Source of the DNA: Pseudarthrobacter siccitolerans
GTDB lineage: Bacteria; Actinomycetota; Actinomycetes; Actinomycetales; Micrococcaceae
Assembly: GCF_001046895.1 (NCBI RefSeq)
Contig: NZ_CAQI01000037.1
Location: forward strand, 1-53,108
DNA length: 53,108 bases
Reading direction: 5' to 3'
Both the position numbers and the translations under genes were made by a program. This document shows, piece by piece, positions 25,521 to 34,462 of the stretch (position 1 is the first letter of the stretch; each line of letters begins with the position of its first letter). The notes under the pieces are model-generated. The model did not search any database. It was not told the origin of the DNA and worked only from the letters and a program-made list of their open reading frames with translations.

Positions 25521-26234
25521 TCAGACCCTGTTTTCCCAGCGGTCGGGCTGCGCGTAGCGGGGCAGGAAGCTCTGGGCGGAGCTTCCGCCCGTGTAGGGGC
25601 GCAGCCTGTAGTCGAAGCTGCCGGCGTAGACCAGGACCAGCCCGATCTGTGGCTGGATCACTTTGACCTGGATGCGGTGCTTGCCGTTGCTGCCCCCCGC
25701 CGGGTCCCACCACTGCTCCGCGTAGGCCTTGGCATCCAGGGCGGCGGGAAGGGGAATGCGAAGGGGGCCGAGAAACAGCCTCGATGCTTCGGACACGCCG
25801 CGCAGCCGCCCCTCTGCGGTAACGCTAAGGTTCAAGTCCGTCACCAGCCGCCGGTACCGGCCCACATAGTCAACCAGCTGGGGTGCACCGTTCCGGTTGG
25901 TGAGGCTGGTGGTGTCCTGGAAGATCCGCGTCCGGCCGGGAAACCGGATTTCCCGTCGGGCGGTCAAGCTGGAGCGGCCGAAGGGATCCTGGTGGGCGTG
26001 GTTCTCAATCCGGAAGGGAATGTCCTCCCCGTACTCGGGAAAGAACGCTTCCTCGCCGCCGGTAAGCCGCAGGAGGGGGCGCAGCCAGTCCTGCCGGCAG
26101 CCCACCACGTCGAAGGTCCCTTCGCCCACGCCGTACGTGCCCGAGCCCGGTGCGAGGGCAAAGTATTCCTGCAGTTCGGGCTGGAGCCGGTCGTAGTCCG
26201 TTCCGAGGGCCTGCCGGTAAATGGGACTGTTCAA
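25521..26234 (-). CDS. DUF4166 domain protein
   Basis: I choose TTG 26234 because AAGGAGGT, the full Shine-Dalgarno consensus, lies six bases before it; the frame remains open upstream but with sequence unlike the family. The 237-residue product has the DUF4166 pattern: YDRLQPELQEYFALAPGSGTYGVGEGTFDVV near the start, FPEYGEDIPFRIENHAHQD, and REIRFPGRTRIFQDT (quoted in pieces, each conserved). No signal peptide or membrane helix is seen. Its start is only 43 bases after the DUF58 stop on the same strand, so it is probably the last gene of the MoxR operon. Function is unknown. Confidence 0.75.
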   Translation of the reverse strand: MNSPIYRQALGTDYDRLQPELQEYFALAPGSGTYGVGEGTFDVVGCRQDWLRPLLRLTGGEEAFFPEYGEDIPFRIENHAHQDPFGRSSLTARREIRFPGRTRIFQDTTSLTNRNGAPQLVDYVGRYRRLVTDLNLSVTAEGRLRGVSEASRLFLGPLRIPLPAALDAKAYAEQWWDPAGGSNGKHRIQVKVIQPQIGLVLVYAGSFDYRLRPYTGGSSAQSFLPRYAQPDRWENRV

Positions 26235-26277
26235 AGAAGGACCTCCTTGTGAGGGGAACGGGAAGCTGGCTGGTCCT

Positions 26278-27570
26278 TCACAATCTACCTGCCGCCTTGA
26301 GCCTGATGTACATGTCGGCCAGCCTCGGCGGAAGCTCCTGCGGCTCTGCGTCCACCACCTCCACACCGTGCTGCCGGAGTTCAGCCGTTACTGCTGCCCG
26401 CTGCAGGAGTGAGCGCTCGGCGGCGGCGGCCCGGAAGACCCCGGCGGCGTTGCCGCGCTCCTGCAGCATCAGGCCGAGTTGGGGGTCCCGCACCGCTGCC
26501 ACCACCACAACATGCTGGCGTGCCAGTTGCACAGCGGTGGGGATCAGGCCTTCCTCCGGGGCGCCGCCTTCCAGAGAGGTCAGCAGCACCACCAGGGACC
26601 GGTGCGCGGACACGGCGCGGACCTGCACCGGGATTGCCTGCCAATCCAGTTCGATGAGTTCGGCTTCCAGCGGGGCCATGGCCTGGACCAGTTGGCCGAG
26701 GAGGTTCCCCTGGCCCGCTGATCCGGCCCTGGCCCGGGTCCGCCGGTCGAAAGCCAGGAAGTCCACCCTGTCTCCGCCCCGTTCCGCAAGGACACCCAGC
26801 AGGAGGGCGGCTTCCATACCGGTATCCAGGCAGGGCTCGTCGCCGATCCTTGCTGCGGACGTCCGTGATGTATCCAGGAGCATCACCACGCGGCGGTCGC
26901 GTTCCGGCCGCCAGGTGCGCACCACCACCGCTGAACGGCGGGCTGTTGCACGCCAGTCGATGGACCGGACGTCGTCGCCCCGGACGTAATCGCGGAGGGA
27001 ATCAAATTCAGTCCCGGCACCCCTGATCTGGACGGCAGCCTTGCCGTCCAGTTCGCGCAGCTTCCGCAGTTTGGAGGGCAGGTGCCGGCGGGAATGGAAG
27101 GGCGGCAGGACCCGCAACAGCCCGGGGCAGCTGAGGGTCCGCTGGCGTGCCGCGAGCAGCAGCGGCCCGAAACTGCGGATGGTGACGTGCGGGGCCTTGA
27201 GGTCCCCGCGCCGGACAGGCTGCAGCCGCACCGTGGCCCGTCGGCTTTCGCCAGCTGGAATGTCAAGTTTCCGGACCGGATTCCGAGCTCCCGCGGATGG
27301 CTGCCAGGCGTCCCGAAGTGTTCCGTGCAGCCGGCGCCCGCCGTTGTTGGTGACAGTAAGCACGGACTCCGCGGTCCCCTGCAGGCTCACGTTGCCAGGG
27401 TCCCGGCGCTCGAGATGAACGCTGCGCGGTGAACCGGCCAGGACCAGGTCCAGGGCGGCCAGGGCGGCTAGGCAGCATGCAACGAGGAACACGGTTCCCC
27501 AGCCGGGCAGCAGCAGCACCGGCACCAGGCCCACCAGCACCAGGAGCACAAAACGCCCGGAGATGGCCAT
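26278..27570 (-). CDS. DUF58 domain protein, MoxR partner
   Basis: The 430-residue protein has two N-terminal membrane helices (about 7-24 and 27-45) and a conserved DUF58 core, RGDDVRSIDWRATARRS, followed by a von Willebrand A-like fold. Its metal-site motif is LLDTSRTSA, close to DxSxS with Thr in the third position. DUF58 proteins are the usual partners of MoxR AAA+ ATPases and are thought to act as membrane-bound metal-binding substrates or adaptors. Its ATG overlaps the moxR stop by one base (TGATG), so translation is coupled. The role is envelope-associated by analogy only. Confidence 0.88.
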   Translation of the reverse strand: MAISGRFVLLVLVGLVPVLLLPGWGTVFLVACCLAALAALDLVLAGSPRSVHLERRDPGNVSLQGTAESVLTVTNNGGRRLHGTLRDAWQPSAGARNPVRKLDIPAGESRRATVRLQPVRRGDLKAPHVTIRSFGPLLLAARQRTLSCPGLLRVLPPFHSRRHLPSKLRKLRELDGKAAVQIRGAGTEFDSLRDYVRGDDVRSIDWRATARRSAVVVRTWRPERDRRVVMLLDTSRTSAARIGDEPCLDTGMEAALLLGVLAERGGDRVDFLAFDRRTRARAGSAGQGNLLGQLVQAMAPLEAELIELDWQAIPVQVRAVSAHRSLVVLLTSLEGGAPEEGLIPTAVQLARQHVVVVAAVRDPQLGLMLQERGNAAGVFRAAAAERSLLQRAAVTAELRQHGVEVVDAEPQELPPRLADMYIRLKAAGRL

Positions 27571-28580
27571 CAGCGGGGTACTGGAACGGAGGCCAGGATG
27601 CTGCCCAGTACGTCATCCACCCGGACCCCGTCCATCTGCGCTTCCGGCTGCAGCGCCACCCGGTGCCGCAGGCAGGGCAGTGCCAGGGCCTTGACGTCGT
27701 CAGGAGTGACGTAGCTCCTTCCGGACAGCCAGGCCCAGGAGCGGGACGTGTTCAGCAGGGCCGTGGCGCCGCGGGGTGAGACGCCCAGCTGGAAGGACGG
27801 CGCAGAACGGGTGGCCCGCACCAGGTCCACGATGTAACCGATGATTTCTGGCTCCACTGCCACGGTGGACACTGCCTGCCGGGCCCGCTCCAGATCCGCG
27901 GCGCCCGCCACGGCCCGGACGCCGGCTGCCGCAAGGTCGCGGGGGTCAAAGCCGGCCGCGTGCCGCCGGATAACTTCCATCTCATCGCGGCGTTCCGGCA
28001 GCGGCATGGTGAGCTTCAGCAGGAACCGGTCCAGCTGTGCCTCGGGGAGGGAATAGGTGCCCTCGTACTCCACCGGGTTCTGGGTGGCGGCAACCAGGAA
28101 CGGTGAGGGCAGCGGGCGGGAGGCGCCGTCCACCGAGACCTGCCGTTCCTCCATGGCCTCAAGGAGTGAGGCCTGCGTCTTGGGCGGCGTCCGGTTGATT
28201 TCGTCGGCCAGCAGGAGATTGGTGAACACAGGACCTTCGCGGAACGAAAATTCCGAGGTGTGCGAGTCATAGACCAGGGAGCCGGTGACGTCGCCCGGCA
28301 TGAGGTCAGGCGTGAACTGCACCCTCTTGGTGTCGAGGCTCAGCGCCGCGGACAGTGCACGGACAAGCAGGGTCTTGGCCACACCGGGTACGCCCTCCAG
28401 CAGCACATGCCCCTGGGACAGCAGGGCGATCAGCAGGCCCGTAACGGTGGCGTCCTGCCCCACCACGGCCTTTGCCACCTCATGGCGCACGTCAAGGAGC
28501 GCCTGCCGGGCTGAAGCATGTCCGGCAGGGTCCTGGCCGCTGGAATCAAGGACCCGGGGGCCGCTGCCTTGTTCGCTCAT
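27570..28580 (-). CDS. MoxR-family AAA+ ATPase
   Basis: The 336-residue ATPase has Walker A LLEGVPGVAKTLLVRAL, Walker B LLLADEINRTPPKTQASLLE, sensor region ATQNPVEYEGTYSLPEAQLD and a C-terminal lid. This matches MoxR-type chaperone ATPases that mature or remodel metal-binding and VWA-domain proteins. It starts by overlapping the DUF4350 stop (ATGA) and ends overlapping the DUF58 start. The downstream DUF58 protein is the expected partner. No phosphorelay or metal cofactor gene nearby identifies the client. Confidence 0.93.
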   Translation of the reverse strand: MSEQGSGPRVLDSSGQDPAGHASARQALLDVRHEVAKAVVGQDATVTGLLIALLSQGHVLLEGVPGVAKTLLVRALSAALSLDTKRVQFTPDLMPGDVTGSLVYDSHTSEFSFREGPVFTNLLLADEINRTPPKTQASLLEAMEERQVSVDGASRPLPSPFLVAATQNPVEYEGTYSLPEAQLDRFLLKLTMPLPERRDEMEVIRRHAAGFDPRDLAAAGVRAVAGAADLERARQAVSTVAVEPEIIGYIVDLVRATRSAPSFQLGVSPRGATALLNTSRSWAWLSGRSYVTPDDVKALALPCLRHRVALQPEAQMDGVRVDDVLGSILASVPVPR

Positions 28581-29791
28581 CGGCTACTGACCTCTTTCTC
28601 TAGGGTGTTCAGTTCCTGCGCCCAGGCCACAAGCCGTGCCTCGGTGCGCGGATGTTCGTTCAGGAGCTGCTTGACCTCATGGGAAGGCCGGGACAGGAAC
28701 CGGGCTGCCGCTTCGGCGGCTTCATCGGCCGTGGCGGCCGGACCCAGGCGGAGTTTCCTGGCCAAACGCACCAGGGTTCCGGCGCGGAGGTTGTCCCTTG
28801 CCTGCCCGATGGCGCGCGCGTCCTGGTAAAGCCGGGCCCTTCCCTCCGCGGTTTCCACTGCCTTGACCACCACTGGCAGGGGTTCGAACACCAGCGGTCC
28901 GTGCCGCCGGCCGCGCCACACGATGGCCGCCAGTGCCACCACGGCAAGCCACAACCCGATAAAGCGCGACCAGTCAGGTGCCAGTTCGTCGAGTGTTTGC
29001 GGGGAACCGGTGGTGTCCAGATCTTCAAGGGACGGGAGGTACCACACGAGCTCCGGTGAGCTGCCGAGCGTGCGGATGGCCAGGGCGGCGTTGCCGAGTT
29101 CGTCGAGCTTGTCGTTGCTGAGGACAGCGGTACTGCCCAGCACGGTGAGGCGGCCGTCGCCGCTGACGGCCATCAGCCCGGCGCTGGTGCCGGCAGGCCG
29201 GTAACAGGACGTCCCGCCGTCGTACACAAAGCCACCCTCGCCGGTGACCTGGCCGGCGGCCTCTGCGTCCGGCAGGGAACAACCGGGCTCCAGGACCGGC
29301 ACCGACTCCGGCACCACACCTGCTTGCCTGATGCCGCTGTCCAGGGCGGCAAGTGTCTGCAGCCGGGGCGAGATCACCACCACCTGCCCGGCGGCATCGG
29401 CCAGCTCGCTGAGCCGGTCGTCATCCAGGTACCCGTTCCTGTCGTAGAGCAGGAGAGTGGGGGAGCCGCTGCCCTCCAACGCAGCCATGGCCTCGTCGAA
29501 GCTTGCGACGTCGTTGACCCTTACGCCGTGGCGGCCAAGGATCTCGCTGACAGCCCGTGCGCCCTCCGGTGCCGGATTCCGGACGGACAGGGGAACACCG
29601 TCCCCCTTCGGGGCAAACTGCCCCCAGATGACCAGGCCCAAAGCGGCGGCCACCACGGCCGCCAGGACCGCCAATCCGCGGTGCCGTCGAAGCCAGTGCA
29701 AGGGGTTCCTGCCCAGTGCAGCCCGGGAATCCGGGCTGCCGCCGTCTTCTTTGTTTTCCGGTCTGGCTGTATCCTGCAGGGCTTCGGTCAT
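28577..29791 (-). CDS. DUF4350 domain membrane protein
   Basis: ATG 29791 gives 404 residues; the frame stays open to 30322 but that region overlaps the DUF4129 gene. A membrane helix near residues 38-57 (GLAVLAAVVAAALGLVIWG) and another near 255-275 (FIGLWLAVVALAAIVW) flank an extracytoplasmic domain of about 200 residues containing GRHGVRVNDVASFDEAM and TLLLYDRNGYLDDDRLSELA, typical of DUF4350. The C-terminal cytoplasmic region is helical. Domains of this type resemble the glutamine amidotransferase/GldG-like fold found beside MoxR genes. Both ends overlap neighbours by four bases, so it belongs firmly to the operon. Confidence 0.82.
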   Translation of the reverse strand: MTEALQDTARPENKEDGGSPDSRAALGRNPLHWLRRHRGLAVLAAVVAAALGLVIWGQFAPKGDGVPLSVRNPAPEGARAVSEILGRHGVRVNDVASFDEAMAALEGSGSPTLLLYDRNGYLDDDRLSELADAAGQVVVISPRLQTLAALDSGIRQAGVVPESVPVLEPGCSLPDAEAAGQVTGEGGFVYDGGTSCYRPAGTSAGLMAVSGDGRLTVLGSTAVLSNDKLDELGNAALAIRTLGSSPELVWYLPSLEDLDTTGSPQTLDELAPDWSRFIGLWLAVVALAAIVWRGRRHGPLVFEPLPVVVKAVETAEGRARLYQDARAIGQARDNLRAGTLVRLARKLRLGPAATADEAAEAAARFLSRPSHEVKQLLNEHPRTEARLVAWAQELNTLEKEVSSR

Positions 29792-30435
29792 GGCTGGCCC
29801 GCCGGATCCAGCGCCGTTTCCGGCCGGACGGGTCTGGTTGCCTCGAGGTCCGTATCCAGCCTGGTCAGTGCCTCGTAGTCGGGGCTGCCCGGGGCCCAGT
29901 TTCCGTAGCGGACTGCATCGAAAGTCCTTGCGGCGTGGTCCAGGCGCGCTGCTTCGGCCGGGAAGGGCCGGGACAGGGCGACAGCGGCTTCGTCCGCCGT
30001 CCGGCCAGGCTGGGGTTCGAGTACCACGCGGTCTTCGGCGGAGCGGACCACGGCACGGAAGCGGTCGACGACGGCGTCCCCCCACTTCCCGGCGGCGGCC
30101 GACGCGGCTGCCCGCTGCCGGTAGTCCGAGGCAGTGAGTTCGCTGTCCGGCTCGAAGACTTCCCTGGCTTGCCGGGCTCTGGGATTCAGGCGGGGCCGGG
30201 CCAGGATGATGGCAACAGCAATGACCACGGCGATTACGACGCCGATGGCAGGGCCCGGCACCGGGGCGTCGGCTCCGGGCGGCCCGTCCAGCGATGCCAG
30301 CCAGTCCAGGAAACCGCGCCACAACGAGTCCAGCCAGCCAGGTTCCGCTTCCCGGTATTCGGACTTGGACAGTTCCTCGGCGGCCCAGCGGCGGGCTTCC
30401 TCCGCGGCGGGCAGGACAGGAGGCTCAGCGGACAT
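29788..30435 (-). CDS. DUF4129 domain membrane protein
   Basis: The 215-residue product from ATG 30435 has a single membrane helix (about 65-85, GVVIAVVIAVAIILA) and a C-terminal DUF4129 domain: WGDAVVDRFRAVVRSAEDR and ARLDHAARTFDAVRYGN. DUF4129 often occurs in protein-processing or transglutaminase contexts with MoxR and DUF58. Its stop overlaps the DUF4350 start (ATGA), and its start lies inside the end of the upstream gene (11-base overlap). There are no catalytic motifs that I recognise. Confidence 0.82.
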   Translation of the reverse strand: MSAEPPVLPAAEEARRWAAEELSKSEYREAEPGWLDSLWRGFLDWLASLDGPPGADAPVPGPAIGVVIAVVIAVAIILARPRLNPRARQAREVFEPDSELTASDYRQRAAASAAAGKWGDAVVDRFRAVVRSAEDRVVLEPQPGRTADEAAVALSRPFPAEAARLDHAARTFDAVRYGNWAPGSPDYEALTRLDTDLEATRPVRPETALDPAGQP

Positions 30436-31720
30436 CCGGCCAGACCCCGCCCTGGCCGGTCCCGGGCACCGGCCCAGGACTGGCGGCGATGCCGCGGCCC
30501 GGAATGCCATCCGGGTCCGCCCCGGTTTCCAGCTGGCGGAGCAGCGCAATATCCAGGCCGTCCTTGCGCATCCGCAGATCCATGTAAATCAAAGCCATAA
30601 CAGAGGTCTGGAAGGCATAACCGACAGCGCCCACCAGGGCGCCCACAATCGCCGTGGCAACCCCTACGGCAACCGCCACTGTGATGTCCTGGTCACTGCC
30701 GGCATGTGGCGACAGGAAACCGGAGAGGAACGTGGGTAGCAGGCTCACCGGGATCATGACCACCTGCCCGATGATGCCCACCAGCATGCTCACCACCAGG
30801 GTGATGCCGAAGATCCGCCACCAGTTGGCGCGGGTCAGCGCCCAGGAACGGCGCAAGGCTTGGAGCGCGCCCAGATCTTCGATCACGACGGCGGCGGGCG
30901 CCACCATCAGTTTGATATAGATCCAGATAAGCAAGGCAACAACAGCGGGAATCAGGGGGATAAGGAAAAGGATCCCCGTTCCTTCCATGGTGGAAACCAG
31001 CGCTGCGGCCAGGCCTGCGGGCAGCAGGAAAGCGAGCAGGCCGGCCAGCATCATCACCGCAGCCAGGCGTACCAGTGTCCACGCCCGCGAACGTGCCAGG
31101 ATCCACATCTGCCGGAACCCCGTGGGGCGGTTGAGGATGGACCGTGCCACCGGCACCACCATGGCTCCCTGGAGGACGGCCGAGATAAAGAGGGTAAGGA
31201 TGGCAACCAGCAGGACGGCGGCCAGGAACCCCAGGCCCAGGGAGGCAAAGTCAGCCGGGCTGGCGCTCTCTGCCCAGGCCTCTATGGAGACCATGGAGGT
31301 TGCGGTGACGGCAGTGATCACAGCGGCAAGGATCGCAGCAAGGGACTGGGCGAGGAGGGAAGCACCCAGCATGGCCTTGGGGTTCCGGCGGATGGTCTGG
31401 AAGGACCCGTCCAGAATCTCGCCGAACATCAGGGGACGAAGCGGGACGATTCCCGGTTTCGGCGGCGAAACGTAGCGGGGCTGGCCGTAGGGGCTGAAGG
31501 GCGGTTGGCCGAAAGCAGGCTGGCCATAAGTTGGCGGGCCATAGGGCGGGCCCGGGTAGGGAGGCTGCGGCGAGCCCCAGTACGGCTGGCCTTGGGGTTG
31601 TCCCCAGCCAGGCGCCGCACCCCAGCCAGGCTGCTGGCCCCATTGGGGTTGCCCGCCCGCACCAGGCGGCTGCCCGCCAGGTGGCTGGGGCCGCTCCGCG
31701 CCCGGATCCTGTTCTGACAC
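30425..31720 (-). CDS. Glycerophosphodiester phosphodiesterase-type membrane domain protein
   Basis: GTG 31720 is supported by AAGGA six bases upstream and gives 431 residues. The first 90 are a cytoplasmic Gln/Pro/Gly/Tyr-rich tail with PYG/QP repeats. Then comes a conserved PLRPLMFGEILDGSFQTIRRNPK segment (given in two conserved parts), followed by about six membrane helices with KLMVAPAAVVIEDLGALQAL and SWALTRANWWRIFGI. This matches the membrane domain found in some glycerophosphoryl diester phosphodiesterases, but the catalytic TIM barrel is absent. It is the first gene of the MoxR operon and diverges from mtrA. The function may be membrane scaffolding; that is a guess. Confidence 0.78.
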   Translation of the reverse strand: MSEQDPGAERPQPPGGQPPGAGGQPQWGQQPGWGAAPGWGQPQGQPYWGSPQPPYPGPPYGPPTYGQPAFGQPPFSPYGQPRYVSPPKPGIVPLRPLMFGEILDGSFQTIRRNPKAMLGASLLAQSLAAILAAVITAVTATSMVSIEAWAESASPADFASLGLGFLAAVLLVAILTLFISAVLQGAMVVPVARSILNRPTGFRQMWILARSRAWTLVRLAAVMMLAGLLAFLLPAGLAAALVSTMEGTGILFLIPLIPAVVALLIWIYIKLMVAPAAVVIEDLGALQALRRSWALTRANWWRIFGITLVVSMLVGIIGQVVMIPVSLLPTFLSGFLSPHAGSDQDITVAVAVGVATAIVGALVGAVGYAFQTSVMALIYMDLRMRKDGLDIALLRQLETGADPDGIPGRGIAASPGPVPGTGQGGVWPDVR

Positions 31721-31905
31721 CCGTGTTCCTTCCCCCTGTACCAGTGACTGAAGCAGCCAGGCCCGGGCCGCGACAGAACGGTGGGCACCGGGAACCTCCG
31801 GCAATGCTCCCAGCCTATAGTTCCGCGGGCACGGCTACCTAGCGTTCCGCCATGCCGCAAGGCGCTGAACAGGACAAAGCCTGCCTGATAAGGGAATATA
31901 TAACT

Positions 31906-32580
31906 ATGAAGGCACGCATTCTGGTGGTAGACGATGACGAAGCACTGGCCGAGATGATCGGAATTGTTCTTCGCAATGACGGCTTCGAACCGGTGTTCTG
32001 CGCTGACGGCGCCAAGGCGCTCGACGTGTTCCGTTCATCCAGGCCCGACCTCGTCCTGCTGGACCTGATGCTTCCAGGTGTGGACGGGATCGAAGTCTGC
32101 CGGCAGGTCCGGGCGGAGTCGGACGTGCCCATCGTGATGCTGACCGCCAAGTCGGACACCTCCGACGTCGTCCGGGGGCTGGAATCCGGCGCCGACGACT
32201 ACGTGCCCAAGCCCTTCAAACCTGCCGAGCTGGTGGCGCGCGTCCGTGCCCGGCTGCGTCCCGGCGACCAGAAGGCCCCCGAAACCCTCAAGATCGCCGA
32301 CATCACCATCGACGTCGCCGGCCATACAGTGAGCCGGGGCAACGAGCGGATTTCCCTGACGCCCCTGGAGTTCGACCTCCTGGTGGCACTCGCCCGCAAG
32401 CCGTGGCAGGTGTTCACCCGCGAGCTGCTGCTGGAGCAGGTCTGGGGCTACCGCCACGCCGCCGACACGCGGCTGGTCAATGTCCATGTCCAGCGGCTCC
32501 GGTCCAAAATCGAGCAGGACCCGGAAGCCCCGGAAGTTGTCCTGACGGTGCGTGGTGTCGGCTACAAAGCAGGGGCCTGA
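31906..32580 (+). CDS. mtrA: Response regulator MtrA
   Basis: The 224-residue OmpR-class regulator has a receiver domain with phospho-acceptor Asp53 (LVLLDLMLPG) and a winged-helix DNA-binding domain ending [20 protein letters not shown]. The sequence is very close to actinobacterial MtrA throughout (MKARILVVDDDEALAEMIGI). MtrA controls cell-envelope, cell-division and osmoprotection genes. ATG 31906 follows AGGGAA at a 10-base distance, in an AT-rich stretch (TATATAAC) that may contain the -10. The upstream frame to 31852 is not needed. mtrB overlaps its end by 29 bases. The 185-base gap to the divergent gene holds both promoters. Confidence 0.96.
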   Translation: MKARILVVDDDEALAEMIGIVLRNDGFEPVFCADGAKALDVFRSSRPDLVLLDLMLPGVDGIEVCRQVRAESDVPIVMLTAKSDTSDVVRGLESGADDYVPKPFKPAELVARVRARLRPGDQKAPETLKIADITIDVAGHTVSRGNERISLTPLEFDLLVALARKPWQVFTRELLLEQVWGYRHAADTRLVNVHVQRLRSKIEQDPEAPEVVLTVRGVGYKAGA

Positions 32581-34462
32581 CCCCGCAGTTCCCCCCGGGG
32601 GACCTGCAAACGAACCCGCCACGGAAAGTCCTGCCGGCCCCGCAGGCGGGAACCACCAGCCTGGGCACCCCAATGGTCCAGAACATACCGATGCCCGCGC
32701 CGTCGGCTTCCGGCGGCTGTCCTTCCAGGCCAGGATCTGGCAGCGCCGCGCCCTGATTGTCAGCCTGCGCGTCGCCAGGCTGGTAAGGACCGGGTTCCGG
32801 AAGTTCCTCCCGGCCCTCCGGTATATAGGACGGGCGCTCCATCAGCGGTGGCGCCGGTCGCTGCAGTTCCGCACGGTCCTGACCACCCTGCTCCTGGCCA
32901 TTACGTCCTTTGCCGTAGTGGGCGCTTATCTTTCGAACCAGATCGCCAACAACCTCTTCCAGGAGCGGCTGACCCAGGCGGAGTCCGAGACACGCTACAA
33001 CGTCAAGCAGGTGCAGGACACGTTCGACGGCGCCCAGGTCACCGACCAGTCCAGCGTGATCACCCTGGTGTACGACACCCTGAACGCCGTGGAGGGCCGG
33101 GGCTCGGTGATCCAGCGGAGATACGTCTTCGAGGCGATGCCCGAACAGACCAAGCCGCGGAACCGCTGGGTGGAATCACGGGCTTCGGACCAGCTGACCG
33201 TCAGCGTCATCCCCCCGGAACTGCGTAAGGCCGTCCAGGAATCCGGAAAGGACCAGTATTGGGCCTCAACCGTGATCCCGGTGGGCACCGAGGACCGGCC
33301 CGGCATCGCCGTGGGAAACAAGGTGACCTTTAACGGCACCGTCTACGAGCTGTACCTGATCTACGACCTCAACACCGCCCAGCAGACCCTGAACGAGATT
33401 CAAAGCGTGCTGTGGGCCGGCGGGGCGGTGCTGGTCCTGATGATCGGCGCCATAGCCTGGTACGTGACCCGCAACGTGGTCAGCCCCGTGAGCCATGCCG
33501 CAATGGTCTCCGAAAAACTCGCGGCCGGCCAGCTGCAGGAACGGATGGTGGTCCGGGGCGAGGACGAGGTGGCACGCCTTGGTGCCTCCTTCAACCACAT
33601 GGCGGCCAGCCTCCAGGAGCAGATCACCCAGCTGGCTACGCTGTCCCAGATGCAGCAGCGCTTCGTGTCCGACGTCTCCCATGAACTGAGGACACCGTTG
33701 ACCACAGTCCGGATGGCCGCCGAAGTGCTGTACGACGCCCGGGACGATTTCGATCCCATCAACAAGCGTTCGGCGGAGCTGCTGTACAACCAGGTGGAGC
33801 GGTTCCAGTCCCTCCTTTCGGACCTGCTGGAAATTTCCCGTTTCGACGCCGGCGTTGCCATGCTCGACGCCGAGCCGGAAGACATCCTTCAGGTAGTGGC
33901 CCACGTGATCGAAGGGGCGGCGCCGGTCGCCGCCGAATACGGCTCCGAGATCATCCTGAGCGCCCCCGCAGGCGCCATCGTCGTCGAGATGGACGCCCGC
34001 AGGATCGACCGCATCTTGCGGAACCTGATCCTCAATGCAGTGGAACACGGCGAGGGGAAGCCGGTGACGGTCACCGTGGGAGCCAGCCAGACCGCCGTCG
34101 GGATCGCCGTCCGCGACCACGGCATCGGCATGGCGCCTGCGGAAGCCGCGCGTGTGTTCGACAGGTTCTGGCGGGCAGACCCGGCCCGTGCCCGCACCAC
34201 AGGCGGCAGCGGCCTCGGGCTTTCCATCGCAATGGAGGACACCAAGCTCCACAACGGGTGGCTGCAGGCGTGGGGTAAGAAGGGCAGCGGTGCCAACTTC
34301 AGGCTGACACTGCCCCTGCGCCAGGGGGAAGAGATCGATAAGTCACCCGTGCAGCTGGAACCGGAGGACATCACTATCCCCGGCGAAACAGACAACAGGA
34401 ACATGCTGGTCCTTGAGGCCGGCACTCCGCTGGCTCCCGCACCCTCGAAGGAGACTCCATGA
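32552..34462 (+). CDS. mtrB: Sensor histidine kinase MtrB
   Basis: The 636-residue kinase phosphorylates MtrA. Order: a Pro/Gly-rich N-terminus, TM1 (about 107-127), an extracellular domain of about 160 residues, TM2 (about 287-306), HAMP, HisKA with phospho-His377 in [14 protein letters not shown], and HATPase with [12 protein letters not shown] and [16 protein letters not shown] 32552 starts inside mtrA; GTG 32555 is an alternative. lpqB follows with an ATGA overlap, the conserved mtrA-mtrB-lpqB order. The long N-terminal extension is seen in many actinobacterial MtrBs. Confidence 0.95.
   Translation: MVSATKQGPDPAVPPGGPANEPATESPAGPAGGNHQPGHPNGPEHTDARAVGFRRLSFQARIWQRRALIVSLRVARLVRTGFRKFLPALRYIGRALHQRWRRSLQFRTVLTTLLLAITSFAVVGAYLSNQIANNLFQERLTQAESETRYNVKQVQDTFDGAQVTDQSSVITLVYDTLNAVEGRGSVIQRRYVFEAMPEQTKPRNRWVESRASDQLTVSVIPPELRKAVQESGKDQYWASTVIPVGTEDRPGIAVGNKVTFNGTVYELYLIYDLNTAQQTLNEIQSVLWAGGAVLVLMIGAIAWYVTRNVVSPVSHAAMVSEKLAAGQLQERMVVRGEDEVARLGASFNHMAASLQEQITQLATLSQMQQRFVSDVSHELRTPLTTVRMAAEVLYDARDDFDPINKRSAELLYNQVERFQSLLSDLLEISRFDAGVAMLDAEPEDILQVVAHVIEGAAPVAAEYGSEIILSAPAGAIVVEMDARRIDRILRNLILNAVEHGEGKPVTVTVGASQTAVGIAVRDHGIGMAPAEAARVFDRFWRADPARARTTGGSGLGLSIAMEDTKLHNGWLQAWGKKGSGANFRLTLPLRQGEEIDKSPVQLEPEDITIPGETDNRNMLVLEAGTPLAPAPSKETP

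Noticed and set aside
29792..30322. N-terminal extension of the DUF4350 protein
   Set aside because: It would overlap the DUF4129 gene fully, is Arg/Pro-rich shadow sequence, and the ATG at 29791 has the usual four-base overlap.
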